NCBI GenBank assembly: GCA_003247835.1
Contig: QJYB01000010.1
Coordinates: 1 to 34,609 of the forward strand
Direction of reading: 5' to 3'
Origin: Gammaproteobacteria bacterium
Lineage (GTDB): Bacteria > Pseudomonadota > Gammaproteobacteria > Pseudomonadales > Azotimanducaceae
Length of the DNA stretch: 34,609 nucleotides
Positions within the stretch are counted from its first letter, which is position 1; the number at the start of each line of letters is the position of its first letter. Below the pieces are notes generated by a model. The model was not told where the DNA came from. It saw only the letters and a list, made by a program, of their open reading frames with translations, and did not search any database. Both the position numbers and the translations under genes were made by a program. Below are positions 8,050-15,882 of the stretch, in pieces.

Positions 8050-9255
8050 TCAACCCTTCTGCGTCGTCTCGGGCAGGCCGAGGATGTTCTTGGAAATGAT
8101 GTTGTTCTGGATCTCGAACGACCCGCCATAGATCGACATGGCCTTACCACCAAGCCACTCGCGCACGGCGGAGAGCTCATGATCCTTGAAGGCGGATCCT
8201 TCCCAGCCGAGACCCTGGGCGCCCATGAGCTCGACCATGAGCTCGGCTCGGGTCTGCGCGACAATGGTGGCCGAGTTCTTGAGGATCGACGCCGCGGCGC
8301 TCACCTCCACCTTGCCCTTCGCCTCTGCGGTGATCCGGGCGATGGTCAGCCCGTGGGCCTTTGCATCCATCAGGTGGTTGGCGAGCCGCAGGCGCAGATC
8401 CGGGTCGGCGAGTGTGCCGTCGTCGTTGGTGCCGACATACTGCTTGGCGAGTTCCTGAACCGGAGTGGGTCGAGCGCCGCTCGCGGCGCCACGCTGACCG
8501 GTCTGGCTCTGCCGCTCGTGCTGCAGCAGCCGCTTGACCACGCTCCAGCCGTCGTTGAGCTTGCCGAGCAGGTCGCGCTTCTCGGCAATGGCGTCGTTGA
8601 AGAAGGTTTCGCAGAAAGGCGACGCACCCGCAATGAGCCGGATCGGCCGGGTTTCCACACCCGGCTGATCCATGGGCAGCATCACGAAGCTGATGCCGTC
8701 CCGCTTCGCCACTTTCGGATCCGTGCGCACCACCGCGCCGCACCACTGGGAGATGTTGGCCCCCGAGGTCCAGATCTTCTGGCCGTTCAGCACGAAGTGA
8801 TCGCCCTTGTCCTCCGCCCGGGTGGACAGCCCGGCCAGGTCGGAGCCGGCATTCGGCTCGGACAGTCCCAGACACCAGCGCACCGTACCGTCGGCGATGC
8901 CGGGCAGATGTCGCTGCTTCTGGTCCTCGGTGCCGTACTCGAGCACCGTCGGCCCCACCATGGTGATGCCCATGCCGGTGACCAGCGGGATGTGGTTGAA
9001 CGCCCGTGCCGCGGACAACTCCTCGTTGATGATCCGGGCCTGCGGGTGGCTGAACCCCCCGCCGCCATACTCCCTGGGCCAGGTCGGTGCTCCCCAGCCC
9101 CTGGACGCGAGCCGCTCCCGCCAGACCTCCAGGTCGCTGCCGAGGCTGTCGCCGGCTTCCTCCATGCCTACACCCCGGCCCGCCAGCGAGGGCGGGAAGT
9201 TGTCGGCGATCCAGGCCCGCGCCTCTTCGCGGAAGGCGTTCAGATCATCACTCAT
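8050..9255 (-). CDS. Acyl-CoA dehydrogenase, alpha-type catalytic subunit
   Basis: Acyl-CoA dehydrogenase of 401 residues introducing a 2,3 double bond into a CoA thioester with FAD. Visible motifs are LGLSEPNAGSDLAG (substrate/FAD loop), GQKIWTSGAN, and the C-terminal YGGSFEIQNNIISKNILGLP, in which Glu381 sits where the catalytic base of FadE26/FadE28-like proteins lies. The ATG at 9255 has a GGGGA site upstream. With the next gene it probably forms a heterotetramer (family knowledge plus adjacency). A weak promoter candidate is found 50-75 bases upstream, but co-transcription from the crotonase gene ending at 9353 is also possible. Confidence 0.93.
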   Translation of the reverse strand: MSDDLNAFREEARAWIADNFPPSLAGRGVGMEEAGDSLGSDLEVWRERLASRGWGAPTWPREYGGGGFSHPQARIINEELSAARAFNHIPLVTGMGITMVGPTVLEYGTEDQKQRHLPGIADGTVRWCLGLSEPNAGSDLAGLSTRAEDKGDHFVLNGQKIWTSGANISQWCGAVVRTDPKVAKRDGISFVMLPMDQPGVETRPIRLIAGASPFCETFFNDAIAEKRDLLGKLNDGWSVVKRLLQHERQSQTGQRGAASGARPTPVQELAKQYVGTNDDGTLADPDLRLRLANHLMDAKAHGLTIARITAEAKGKVEVSAAASILKNSATIVAQTRAELMVELMGAQGLGWEGSAFKDHELSAVREWLGGKAMSIYGGSFEIQNNIISKNILGLPETTQKG

Positions 9256-9303
9256 CGCTGCACATCCCCATCAAACTTGCATCACTGAAAAATCGAACCC
9301 GCG

Positions 9304-9332
9304 AGCATAACGGTCCCGCGGCCCGGGCCCAA
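9304..9332 (-). promoter_or_regulatory. Weak candidate promoter of the acyl-CoA dehydrogenase pair
   Basis: On the minus strand TTGGGC and TATGCT are separated by 17 bases. The -10 box matches four of six consensus bases; the -35 box is poor. The 97-base gap between the crotonase stop and the dehydrogenase ATG leaves room for a separate promoter. Only suggestive. Confidence 0.28.
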
Positions 9333-9352
9333 CTCCCCGGTAGCACCATCTT

Positions 9353-10144
9353 CTATTCCCCCGTGAACTTCGGCGGCCGCTTCTCGATGAAGGAGCGGAA
9401 GCCTTCGGCCAGATCCTTGGTACCGAGCAGCAGCCGCTGGTTGCTCCACTCGTACTCGCCGAAGTCGGCAAGGGACAGATCGCCACCACGCTGCAGCATG
9501 CGCCGTACCAGGGTGTAGGCGAGCGGCGGGCCGTCGGCGATCATGCGTGCGTAAGACGTGGCCTCGGTCATCAGGGTATCGTCCGGGACCACCCGGTTGG
9601 CCAGGCCCAGGGAGAGACAGGTTGCCGCATCGAGAATCTCGCCCGAGTACATCAGGTCGTAGGCGCGCCCCATGCCAATGATGCGCGGCAGCCAGTAGGC
9701 TACGCCGTAATCGGAGGCCAGGCCCCGCTTGATGAAGATGGAACCCATTCGCGCGGATTCCGCCAGGATGCGCACGTCGCAGCAGGTGGCAATGCCGAAA
9801 CCGGCCCCGACGGCCACACCGTTCACTGCGGCGATCACCGGCACCTCGCAGGCAGCGAAAGCGGCCACCGTGCGGGCCGAGCTGCCCTGCTGATCGAGAC
9901 GCGCCTTGCGGCTCGGCGTTGTCGAGCCGCCCCCGCCGAGGCTGCCCACGGCCGCACCGGCACAGAAGCCGCGGCCGCTGCCGGTGAGCAGCAGCACGCG
10001 GACGTCCTCGTCGTCGTTGGCGCGCTCGACGGCATCGAATATGCCCCGGGTGATCGCCGGGCTGAGCGCGTTCATGGTGTCGGGCTCGTTCAGGGTAACC
10101 GTCAGCACCCCCGCCTCTACCGTCATCAGCACCGAATCCGTCAT
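9353..10144 (-). CDS. Enoyl-CoA hydratase/isomerase family protein (crotonase fold)
   Basis: Crotonase-fold protein of 263 residues. Oxyanion-hole segments GFCAGAAV (59-66) and GVAVGAG (109-115) are present. As in the crotonase gene at 4748-5539, the classical hydratase glutamates are replaced at the same residue numbers (Gly117 in GAGFG, Phe137 in GSIF), while an Asp in LASDYG could serve an isomerase-type reaction. The ATG at 10144 has a strong GGGGAGG site nine bases upstream; the longer frame from 10291 runs back across the divergent promoter. It is first in the minus-strand operon and divergent from the MaoC hydratase gene. Confidence 0.91.
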   Translation of the reverse strand: MTDSVLMTVEAGVLTVTLNEPDTMNALSPAITRGIFDAVERANDDEDVRVLLLTGSGRGFCAGAAVGSLGGGGSTTPSRKARLDQQGSSARTVAAFAACEVPVIAAVNGVAVGAGFGIATCCDVRILAESARMGSIFIKRGLASDYGVAYWLPRIIGMGRAYDLMYSGEILDAATCLSLGLANRVVPDDTLMTEATSYARMIADGPPLAYTLVRRMLQRGGDLSLADFGEYEWSNQRLLLGTKDLAEGFRSFIEKRPPKFTGE

Positions 10145-10190
10145 GACCGTTTGCCTCCCCGCTCTGCGTGCCCGTCGTGAAAGAGGCGAG

Positions 10191-10219
10191 AGCATACCGT
10201 CATGCGGAATCCGTTTGAA
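10191..10219 (-). promoter_or_regulatory. Candidate promoter for the minus-strand fatty-acyl operon
   Basis: Minus-strand TTCAAA (four of six) and TATGCT (four of six) are 17 bases apart in the 136-base divergent gap. The same TTTGAAC string also gives a plus-strand -35 (TTGAAC, 10215-10220) with TACCGT at 10238-10243, 17 bases on, for the maoC-P450 arm. The two arms may share overlapping -35 boxes. Moderate to weak consensus matches. Confidence 0.35.
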
Positions 10220-10280
10220 CGCGGCTGCCGAAAGGGCTACCGTTTCCGGCCCACAGCTATCAGTACTCGGGGAGACAGTC

Positions 10281-11159
10281 ATGGGGATCACACTGGCCGA
10301 CGTGGAAGAGGCCCTCGCGCAGACATCCGAGCCCGCTCCCGGCGGCTACACGGACCGGGACACGCTGCTCTACGCCGTCGCCATCGGCATGGGGCGGGAT
10401 CCGCTGGATCACAAGGAGCTCGAATACGTCTGCGAGACCGTGGGTAAGCGCGTGGTGCCGACGGCGGCCACCGTGCTTTCCAGGGCCAGCCGCCCTGCGG
10501 GAGGCGGGCGCAGCTCGCTGACGAGCAAGATGAACTTTGCCCTCATGCTGCACGGCGAGCAGCGGCTCACCGTGCACCAGCCCCTGCCCCCTGCCGCGGA
10601 AACCCGGGTCGGTTCGCGAACGACCGGTGTCTACGACAAGGGCAAGGGTAAGGGTGCGCTGGTGACGAGCGAGACGGACGTGACCCTCGCCGACGGTTCA
10701 CCCCTCTACACCCTGGGATCCACAATGTTCTTCCGCGGTGACGGCGGCTTCGGTGGCCAGTCAGAAGGCGCGCCGGTGCCTCACCCGCTGCCCGAACGCA
10801 AGCCCGACATGGTCTGCGAGATGCCGGGTCGCGCTGATCAGGCCATGGTCTATGCGCTCTGCGGCGACCGGAATCCGCTGCACCGGGATCCGGAGTTCGC
10901 AAAGAAGGCCGGCTTCGACGTGCCCATCCTGCACGGGCTCTGCTCCTACGGCATTGCCTGTCACGCCGTGCTGAAGACGGCACTCGATTATGACCAGACC
11001 CGCGTCGCGGGCTTCGACGTGCGTTTCTCCTCGCCCGTATTTCCGGGAGAGACCCAGGTCGTGGAGATGTGGGAGGACGGCAACGTGATCAGCTTCCGGG
11101 TGCGCATCAAGGAGCGGGACGTGGTCTCCATCAACAACGGCAAGTGCACCATCCGCTGA
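10281..11159 (+). CDS. MaoC-type (R)-specific enoyl-CoA hydratase
   Basis: Double-hotdog hydratase of 292 residues resembling the hydratase-2 part of peroxisomal multifunctional enzyme type 2, adding water to a 2-enoyl-CoA to give a (3R)-hydroxyacyl-CoA. The hydratase-2 motif is complete: YALCGDRNPLHRDPEF with Asp196 and His201, followed by GFDVPILHGLC. The N-terminal hotdog (residues about 20-150) lacks it, as usual. The ATG at 10281 has a GGGGAG site seven bases upstream; the frame is open further upstream only by chance, running through the promoter region. It precedes the P450 by 20 bases, so the two probably form one transcript. It supplies a plausible hydration step given that the nearby crotonases lack catalytic glutamates. 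Confidence 0.93.
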   Translation: MGITLADVEEALAQTSEPAPGGYTDRDTLLYAVAIGMGRDPLDHKELEYVCETVGKRVVPTAATVLSRASRPAGGGRSSLTSKMNFALMLHGEQRLTVHQPLPPAAETRVGSRTTGVYDKGKGKGALVTSETDVTLADGSPLYTLGSTMFFRGDGGFGGQSEGAPVPHPLPERKPDMVCEMPGRADQAMVYALCGDRNPLHRDPEFAKKAGFDVPILHGLCSYGIACHAVLKTALDYDQTRVAGFDVRFSSPVFPGETQVVEMWEDGNVISFRVRIKERDVVSINNGKCTIR

Positions 11160-11179
11160 CAAACTCACGGACACCCGAC

Positions 11180-12433
11180 ATGAAGCTCTACACCACCTCG
11201 CCGGATCTGGACAACGCCCTCGTCGACCCGGCGAGCTGGGCGGACGAGCGTGGTATTCACGAGCAGTTCCGCTGGCTGCGGGCGAACGATCCGCTGCGCT
11301 GGCTGACGCCGGAAGGGTTCGACCCCTTCTGGAACGTCACCAAGTACAACGACATCAAGGAGATCGAAGGAAAGAAGCAGGTTTTCATCAATGATCCCCG
11401 ACCCACCCTCGGCCCCAAGGGCATGACGGAGTTTCTGCAGCAGCTCACCGGTCGCCGGCACCTGGTGCGTTCCCTGGTGCAGATGGACGATCCGGATCAC
11501 AGCCGCTACCGGGCTCTGACCCAGGGCTGGTTCATGGGTACCAACCTGCGCAAGCTGCAGGCAAAGGTGGACGAGCTGGCGGTGATGTACGTGGATCGCC
11601 TCGCCGACCTCGGCGGCGAGCGCGACTTCGTGAAGGACGTGGCCATATGGTACCCGCTGCGGGTGATCATGACCATCCTCGGCGTGCCCGAGGAGGACGA
11701 GGCGCTGATGCTGAAGCTCACCCAGGAACTCTTCGGCAGCCAGGACCCGGACAACCAGCGTTCCTTCGCACCGGAAGACTTCTTTCAGGTAGTGGCCGAC
11801 TTCGAGGCTTACTTCGCCGAGCTCACCCGTTCACGACGGGCACACCCGACGGACGATGTCGCCACGGTGATCGCCAACGCCACCATCGACGGAGAGCCCA
11901 TCCCCGAGCTGGAGACCAACGGCTATTACATGATCGTCGCCACCGCCGGTCATGACACCACCAGCGCATCCACTGCCGGCGGCCTGCTGGCGCTGATCGA
12001 GAATCCGAACGAGCTCAGGAAGCTCACGGCGGACCCCGAACGGCTGCTGCCGACGGCCATCGACGAGATGATCCGCTGGGTGAGCCCGGTAAGACACTTC
12101 ATGCGCACGGCAACGGAGGACTATCCGCTCCGCGGCAAGACCATCCGCACCGGCGAGTCCGTCATTCTCTGGTATCCGTCGGCGAACCGCGACGAGGAGA
12201 TCTTCGACGCGCCCTTCGAGTTCCGCGTGGATCGCAAGACCAAGCAGCTCGCCTTCGGCTTCGGTGCCCACGTCTGTCTGGGTCAGCACCTGGCGCGCAT
12301 GGAGATGAGCGCTCTCTACCGGGAGCTGCTCGGGCGGCTCGAGAGCGTGGAACTGGCGGGCGAGCCGAAGTACGTGCAGTCGACCTTCGTCGGCGGACTC
12401 AAGTCGCTGCCCATCCGCTACCGCATGAAGTAG
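11180..12433 (+). CDS. Cytochrome P450
   Basis: Soluble bacterial cytochrome P450 of 417 residues. The I-helix oxygen-activation motif AGHDTT is at 256-261, the ExxR pair at Glu296/Arg299 (EMIR), and the heme loop FGFGAHVCLG at 359-368 with Cys366 as iron ligand. All essential residues are intact. The sequence ANRDEEIFDAPFEF is shared with terpenoid, fatty-acid and sterol hydroxylases, but the CYP family cannot be assigned. It needs a ferredoxin and reductase, neither of which is in the window. Co-transcribed with the MaoC hydratase 20 bases upstream; probably performs the first hydroxylation of the module's substrate (inference). Convergent with the next gene. Confidence 0.95.
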   Translation: MKLYTTSPDLDNALVDPASWADERGIHEQFRWLRANDPLRWLTPEGFDPFWNVTKYNDIKEIEGKKQVFINDPRPTLGPKGMTEFLQQLTGRRHLVRSLVQMDDPDHSRYRALTQGWFMGTNLRKLQAKVDELAVMYVDRLADLGGERDFVKDVAIWYPLRVIMTILGVPEEDEALMLKLTQELFGSQDPDNQRSFAPEDFFQVVADFEAYFAELTRSRRAHPTDDVATVIANATIDGEPIPELETNGYYMIVATAGHDTTSASTAGGLLALIENPNELRKLTADPERLLPTAIDEMIRWVSPVRHFMRTATEDYPLRGKTIRTGESVILWYPSANRDEEIFDAPFEFRVDRKTKQLAFGFGAHVCLGQHLARMEMSALYRELLGRLESVELAGEPKYVQSTFVGGLKSLPIRYRMK

Positions 12434-12459
12434 ACGCGCTGCCGTTTCCGGCAGCGTGT
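12434..12459. terminator. GC-rich hairpin between convergent P450 and deacylase genes
   Basis: The core CGCTGCCG-TTTC-CGGCAGCG (12437-12456) is a perfect 8-bp stem with a TTTC loop, extended by further A-T, C-G and G-T pairs. It starts one base past the P450 stop and lies in the 45-base gap before the end of the convergent gene, a place for a bidirectional terminator. It lacks a U tract on both strands. Its CTGCCG/CGGCAG stem is shared with the hairpin at 4715-4734. Confidence 0.5.
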
Positions 12460-12478
12460 GCCGCGGGACGGCGGGCGA

Positions 12479-13561
12479 TCAGTCCGCGCCGAGCTCCACA
12501 TCCTCCACCGTTTCCGGCGCGTAGAGCGGATCGCTCGTGATGTCATCCACGTGCTGGGCGATGGTGCCCTCCACCGCTGCCACCTCACCGAAGCGGGCAA
12601 CGTGGAACAGAGCCTCGCCCTCGTTGACGAGAGGCAGGTTGTTGAGACCGATGAGGATGCCTTCCGTGGGCGAGCTCACCAGCACCTCTTCAGAGTTGAA
12701 CGGTGAGGTGATGACGCCCAGGCGATCTCCCTCACCGACCCGCTGTCCCAGATCCGCGATCTTGCGGAACAGCCCGTCGGCAGAGGCACGCACCCAGGTC
12801 GTCGACCGGGCGATGAAGGGCTCCGTACGGCCGGCCGGCACCACGCGTGCCGGCAGCATGCCCAGCATTCGCATGACGTTGGTGATCCCTCGCACACCGG
12901 CGACGATGGACCGCTCATCGAGCCTGAGCGCCTCGCCCGCCTCGTAAGTGATCACCGGAATACCGATTCTTCCGGCCTCGCAGCGAAGGCTGTGATCGAG
13001 CAGACCCGCATTGACGATTACGGGAATGGAGAACGCCTCCGCCATCTGCTTCACAGCGGCCACGCTCAGATCCGCCCGGATCTGCGGCAGGTTGTCTCGA
13101 TGCACCGCGCCGGTGTGCAGGTCGATGATGTGCGTGCTGTGGCGTGCGATCTCCCGGAAGAACAGGTTGGCGACCCGGGAACCCAGGGATCCCTTCTCAC
13201 TGCCGGGAAAGCAGCGGTTCAGGTCCCGCCGGTCCGGCAGGTAGCGCGATTGATGGATGAAGCCGAACAGGTTGACTATGGGCACCAGTACCAGGGTCCC
13301 GCGCAGGTGCCTGAGGGTGTTCAGCGATCGCAGCCGGCGGATGATCTCCACGCCGTTCAACTCGTTGCCATGGATGGCGCCGCAGACAAGCAGAACCGGC
13401 CCAGGACGACGGCCGTGGATGACCTCCACCGGCATGTCCAGCGGCGTGTGCGTATATAGCTGGGCTGCAGGCAGATCGAACTGCAGGCGGCCGCCCGGCT
13501 CCACCTCATGGCGAGCGATCTTGAAAGGCTTGATTACTGACGCGTCGCTGTCTCTACCCAT
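12479..13561 (-). CDS. Succinylglutamate desuccinylase/aspartoacylase family zinc hydrolase
   Basis: Metallo-carboxypeptidase-fold amide hydrolase of 360 residues (AstE/AspA family, M14-like). Zinc ligands are visible as His64 and Glu67 in GAIHGNELNG and His149 in DLHTG; the substrate arginine motif DLNRCFPG is at 113-120. The C-terminal beta-rich region (about 255-350) is shared by DUF-type members that cleave N-acyl compounds; the substrate is not evident. The ATG at 13561 is preferred over 13618 because GGGAG lies six bases before it, while the upstream ATG has no ribosome site. Stand-alone gene, convergent with the P450 and divergent from the CNNM gene. Confidence 0.9.
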   Translation of the reverse strand: MGRDSDASVIKPFKIARHEVEPGGRLQFDLPAAQLYTHTPLDMPVEVIHGRRPGPVLLVCGAIHGNELNGVEIIRRLRSLNTLRHLRGTLVLVPIVNLFGFIHQSRYLPDRRDLNRCFPGSEKGSLGSRVANLFFREIARHSTHIIDLHTGAVHRDNLPQIRADLSVAAVKQMAEAFSIPVIVNAGLLDHSLRCEAGRIGIPVITYEAGEALRLDERSIVAGVRGITNVMRMLGMLPARVVPAGRTEPFIARSTTWVRASADGLFRKIADLGQRVGEGDRLGVITSPFNSEEVLVSSPTEGILIGLNNLPLVNEGEALFHVARFGEVAAVEGTIAQHVDDITSDPLYAPETVEDVELGAD

Positions 13562-13718
13562 CCGAATCTCCCGAACCTTGACGGCCGGGTTTGCGGCGAG
13601 CACACCAGCTCCCGACATTCTGATGATATGCCGGCAGCGTGAGCGCGGATACCGTCGCTTGTGACGAACTGCGGTTTCGGCGAGTCTCTCGGAACTTCAT
13701 CGATGCAGGCGCCACCGC

Positions 13719-14714
13719 ATGGAAATCTACATCTGGATCGGCATCGTCGCCTGTCTCTCCCAATCCGCCATGTTTTCCGGCTTGAACCTGGCGTTTTTCG
13801 GGCTCTCCCGGCTCGAACTCGAAGCGGAAGCCACGACCAGCATGAAAGCCAAACGCGTGCTCGATCTGCGCGAGGATTCCAATTTCCTGCTCACCACCAT
13901 CCTCTGGGGCAACGTAAGCATCAACGTCCTGCTCACCCTGCTGGCGGATTCCGTGCTCGCAGGCATCATGGCCTTCCTCTTCTCCACCGTGCTGATCACT
14001 TTTTTCGGTGAGATCATTCCTCAGGCTTACTTCTCCCGCCACTCCGTGCGCATGGCTTCCCTGCTCGGGCCGATGCTTCGGGCGTACCAGTTCCTGCTGT
14101 ATCCCGTGGCGAAGCCCACCGCCCTGCTGCTCGACGCCTGGCTTGGCAAGGAAACGCCCCGTTTCTTCCGGGAGCGGGTGATCCGCGAGATTCTGCTGAA
14201 ACATCTGCAGGACGCGGACAGCGAGGTGGATCTGGTCGAAGGCATCGGCGCCCTCAATTTTCTCGAGATCGACGACCTGGCCGCTACCGAGGAGGGTGAG
14301 CCCGTGGATCCCACCAGCATCGTCGCGCTGCCGGTGCAGGACGGGCAGGTCCGCTTTCCGGATTTCTACCGTCATCCCGACGATGGCTTTCTCAAACGCG
14401 TAGAGACCTCCGGCCGGAAATGGGTCGTGATCACCGATGAGGCCACGGGGGAACCGCGGCTGATCCTGGACGCCGACGGTTTCCTGCGCAGCGTGTTCTT
14501 CAGATCGGCCCGACCCGACCCGCAGAAGTACTGCCACCACCCGCTGGTGGTGGGTGGCGGGACGCCGCTCAACGAGGTGCTCTACCGGCTCAAGCAGAGC
14601 AAGACCCTCCGGCGTGGCGTCATCGAGCGGGACGTCGTGCTGGTCTGGGAACCGCAGCCACGCATCATCACCGGCGCCGACCTCTTCGACCGGCTGCTGC
14701 ACGGCATCCGCTGA
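13719..14714 (+). CDS. CNNM/DUF21 domain membrane protein (CorC/HlyC-like)
   Basis: Membrane protein of 331 residues with an N-terminal CNNM (DUF21) transmembrane domain of three to four helices (residues 1-130). The family hallmark GEIIPQ is at 97-102. Members are linked to magnesium or cobalt efflux. The C-terminal part (about 190-331) is soluble and occupies the position of the paired CBS domains, but the match is weak and shorter than in CorB/CorC, and the extra CorC_HlyC domain is missing. The ATG at 13719 has only a weak AGGCG site; the first helix begins almost at once, so a later start is unlikely. Alone, between a divergent hydrolase and the LLM oxidoreductase 78 bases downstream. 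Confidence 0.88.
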   Translation: MEIYIWIGIVACLSQSAMFSGLNLAFFGLSRLELEAEATTSMKAKRVLDLREDSNFLLTTILWGNVSINVLLTLLADSVLAGIMAFLFSTVLITFFGEIIPQAYFSRHSVRMASLLGPMLRAYQFLLYPVAKPTALLLDAWLGKETPRFFRERVIREILLKHLQDADSEVDLVEGIGALNFLEIDDLAATEEGEPVDPTSIVALPVQDGQVRFPDFYRHPDDGFLKRVETSGRKWVVITDEATGEPRLILDADGFLRSVFFRSARPDPQKYCHHPLVVGGGTPLNEVLYRLKQSKTLRRGVIERDVVLVWEPQPRIITGADLFDRLLHGIR

Positions 14715-14753
14715 CGGAGTGCGGCGGCCCACGGTGCGGCCCCGGCGCCGGAT

Positions 14754-14780
14754 GGGTACCATGACCGGCGATCAGTACCC
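14754..14780. repeat. Inverted repeat upstream of the LLM oxidoreductase gene
   Basis: GGGTAC and GTACCC form perfect 6-base arms separated by 15 bases, ending 12 bases before the ATG at 14793. It could be an operator or a leader hairpin close to the ribosome site. The region upstream (14715-14753) is GC-rich and shows no clear promoter. Confidence 0.3.
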
Positions 14781-14792
14781 GCGAGGCCGGCC

Positions 14793-15881
14793 ATGACAGA
14801 GACCTACACTTCCCGCTTTCCGGAGCTCGGTTTCTACGGTCTGCCGGGACACACGCGCACGCCCAGAGACGTGCTTCGCCAGGTGCAGGACGCAGAGGCG
14901 CTCGGCATCGGCAACGTGATGATCTCCGAACGGGCGGACTACAAGGAGATCGCCGCCATCTGTGGCGCCTGCGCCGCAGTCACGGAATCCATCTACATCG
15001 GCACCTCCGGGACCAACCTGAACACGCGTCATCCGGTGATCACCGCGTCCATGGGCAGCACCCTGAACCGCCTCTCGAACGGCCGGTTTGCCCTGGGGCT
15101 GGCCAAGGGATCGGCGATGCGCTGGAAGGTATGGGGCCTGCCTCATCCCACCTACGAGCGCGAAGCAGAGTTCGTCGCGCTCATGCGGCGTCTCTGGCGC
15201 GGTGAAGCGATCACCGGCTACAAAGGCGTGCTCGGCGAGTACGGCCACCTGTCACTCGCGCCCTACGTGAACGAGGACATCCCCGTTCTGTACGTGGGAT
15301 TCGGACCGAAGAGCCTCGAGCACGCCGGCCGTATCTACGACGGAGCTCACCTGCATACGTTCATGAGCGATCAGGCCCTTACCCGTGCCGTGGAGCAGAT
15401 TCGCGCCGGTGAGGCGGAAGCCGGCAGGCCCGCCGGCACGGTGAAGTCCTGGTCCGTGCTCGCCACGGCCTGTGATGTTCCGGAGGCCGTCTATCTGAAG
15501 TACATCATCGCCAGGCTCGCCACCTACCTGCAGATTCCGGGATACGGCGACATGCTGGTCGCAATCAACGGCTGGGACCCGGAAATTCTCCGGCGTTTCC
15601 GCACCGACAAGGCCGTGACTTCCGTGGGCGGACTCATCGACTCCGTCGCCACCACCGCCCAGATGGCGGCAGTGGAAAAGCTGATTCCGGAGTCCTGGCG
15701 GCCGGCGGCCGTGGGCAACGCCCGGCAGTGCGCCGAGCGCTGGGTGGATCAGTTCAACGCCGGTGCGGACGGCATCATCATCCACGCCAGCACGCCGGCG
15801 GAGTTCGAGCCCGTGCTTCGCGAGTACGAGAAGATCCGACCGGCGGAGCGCTTCGAGGGGCGGACCAACCGACCCGGCTAG
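14793..15881 (+). CDS. LLM-class (luciferase-like) flavin/F420-dependent oxidoreductase
   Basis: TIM-barrel oxidoreductase of 362 residues in the bacterial-luciferase superfamily. Typical elements are the N-terminal strand ELGFYGLPGH, the SERADYKE loop, GTSGTNLNTRHPVITA, and RLSNGRFALGLAKGSAMRW. It most resembles the F420-type group described from mycobacteria (the MSMEG_2249-like set, from memory). In a gammaproteobacterium FMN is the more likely cofactor unless F420 genes exist elsewhere. Probable role is oxidation or reduction within lipid or terpenoid catabolism; the substrate cannot be stated. Convergent with the phosphotransferase gene, whose end is one base away. Confidence 0.88.
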   Translation: MTETYTSRFPELGFYGLPGHTRTPRDVLRQVQDAEALGIGNVMISERADYKEIAAICGACAAVTESIYIGTSGTNLNTRHPVITASMGSTLNRLSNGRFALGLAKGSAMRWKVWGLPHPTYEREAEFVALMRRLWRGEAITGYKGVLGEYGHLSLAPYVNEDIPVLYVGFGPKSLEHAGRIYDGAHLHTFMSDQALTRAVEQIRAGEAEAGRPAGTVKSWSVLATACDVPEAVYLKYIIARLATYLQIPGYGDMLVAINGWDPEILRRFRTDKAVTSVGGLIDSVATTAQMAAVEKLIPESWRPAAVGNARQCAERWVDQFNAGADGIIIHASTPAEFEPVLREYEKIRPAERFEGRTNRPG

Positions 15882-15882
15882 A

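Noticed and set aside
8035..9288. Plus-strand frame of 417 codons opposite the acyl-CoA dehydrogenase
   Set aside because: Antisense to a gene with a complete dehydrogenase signature; no ribosome site and no family match.
11317..11330. tRNA-like GGGTTCGACCCC sequence
   Set aside because: It is coding sequence of the P450 (EGFDPF) and no cloverleaf can be built around it. No tRNA was found elsewhere.
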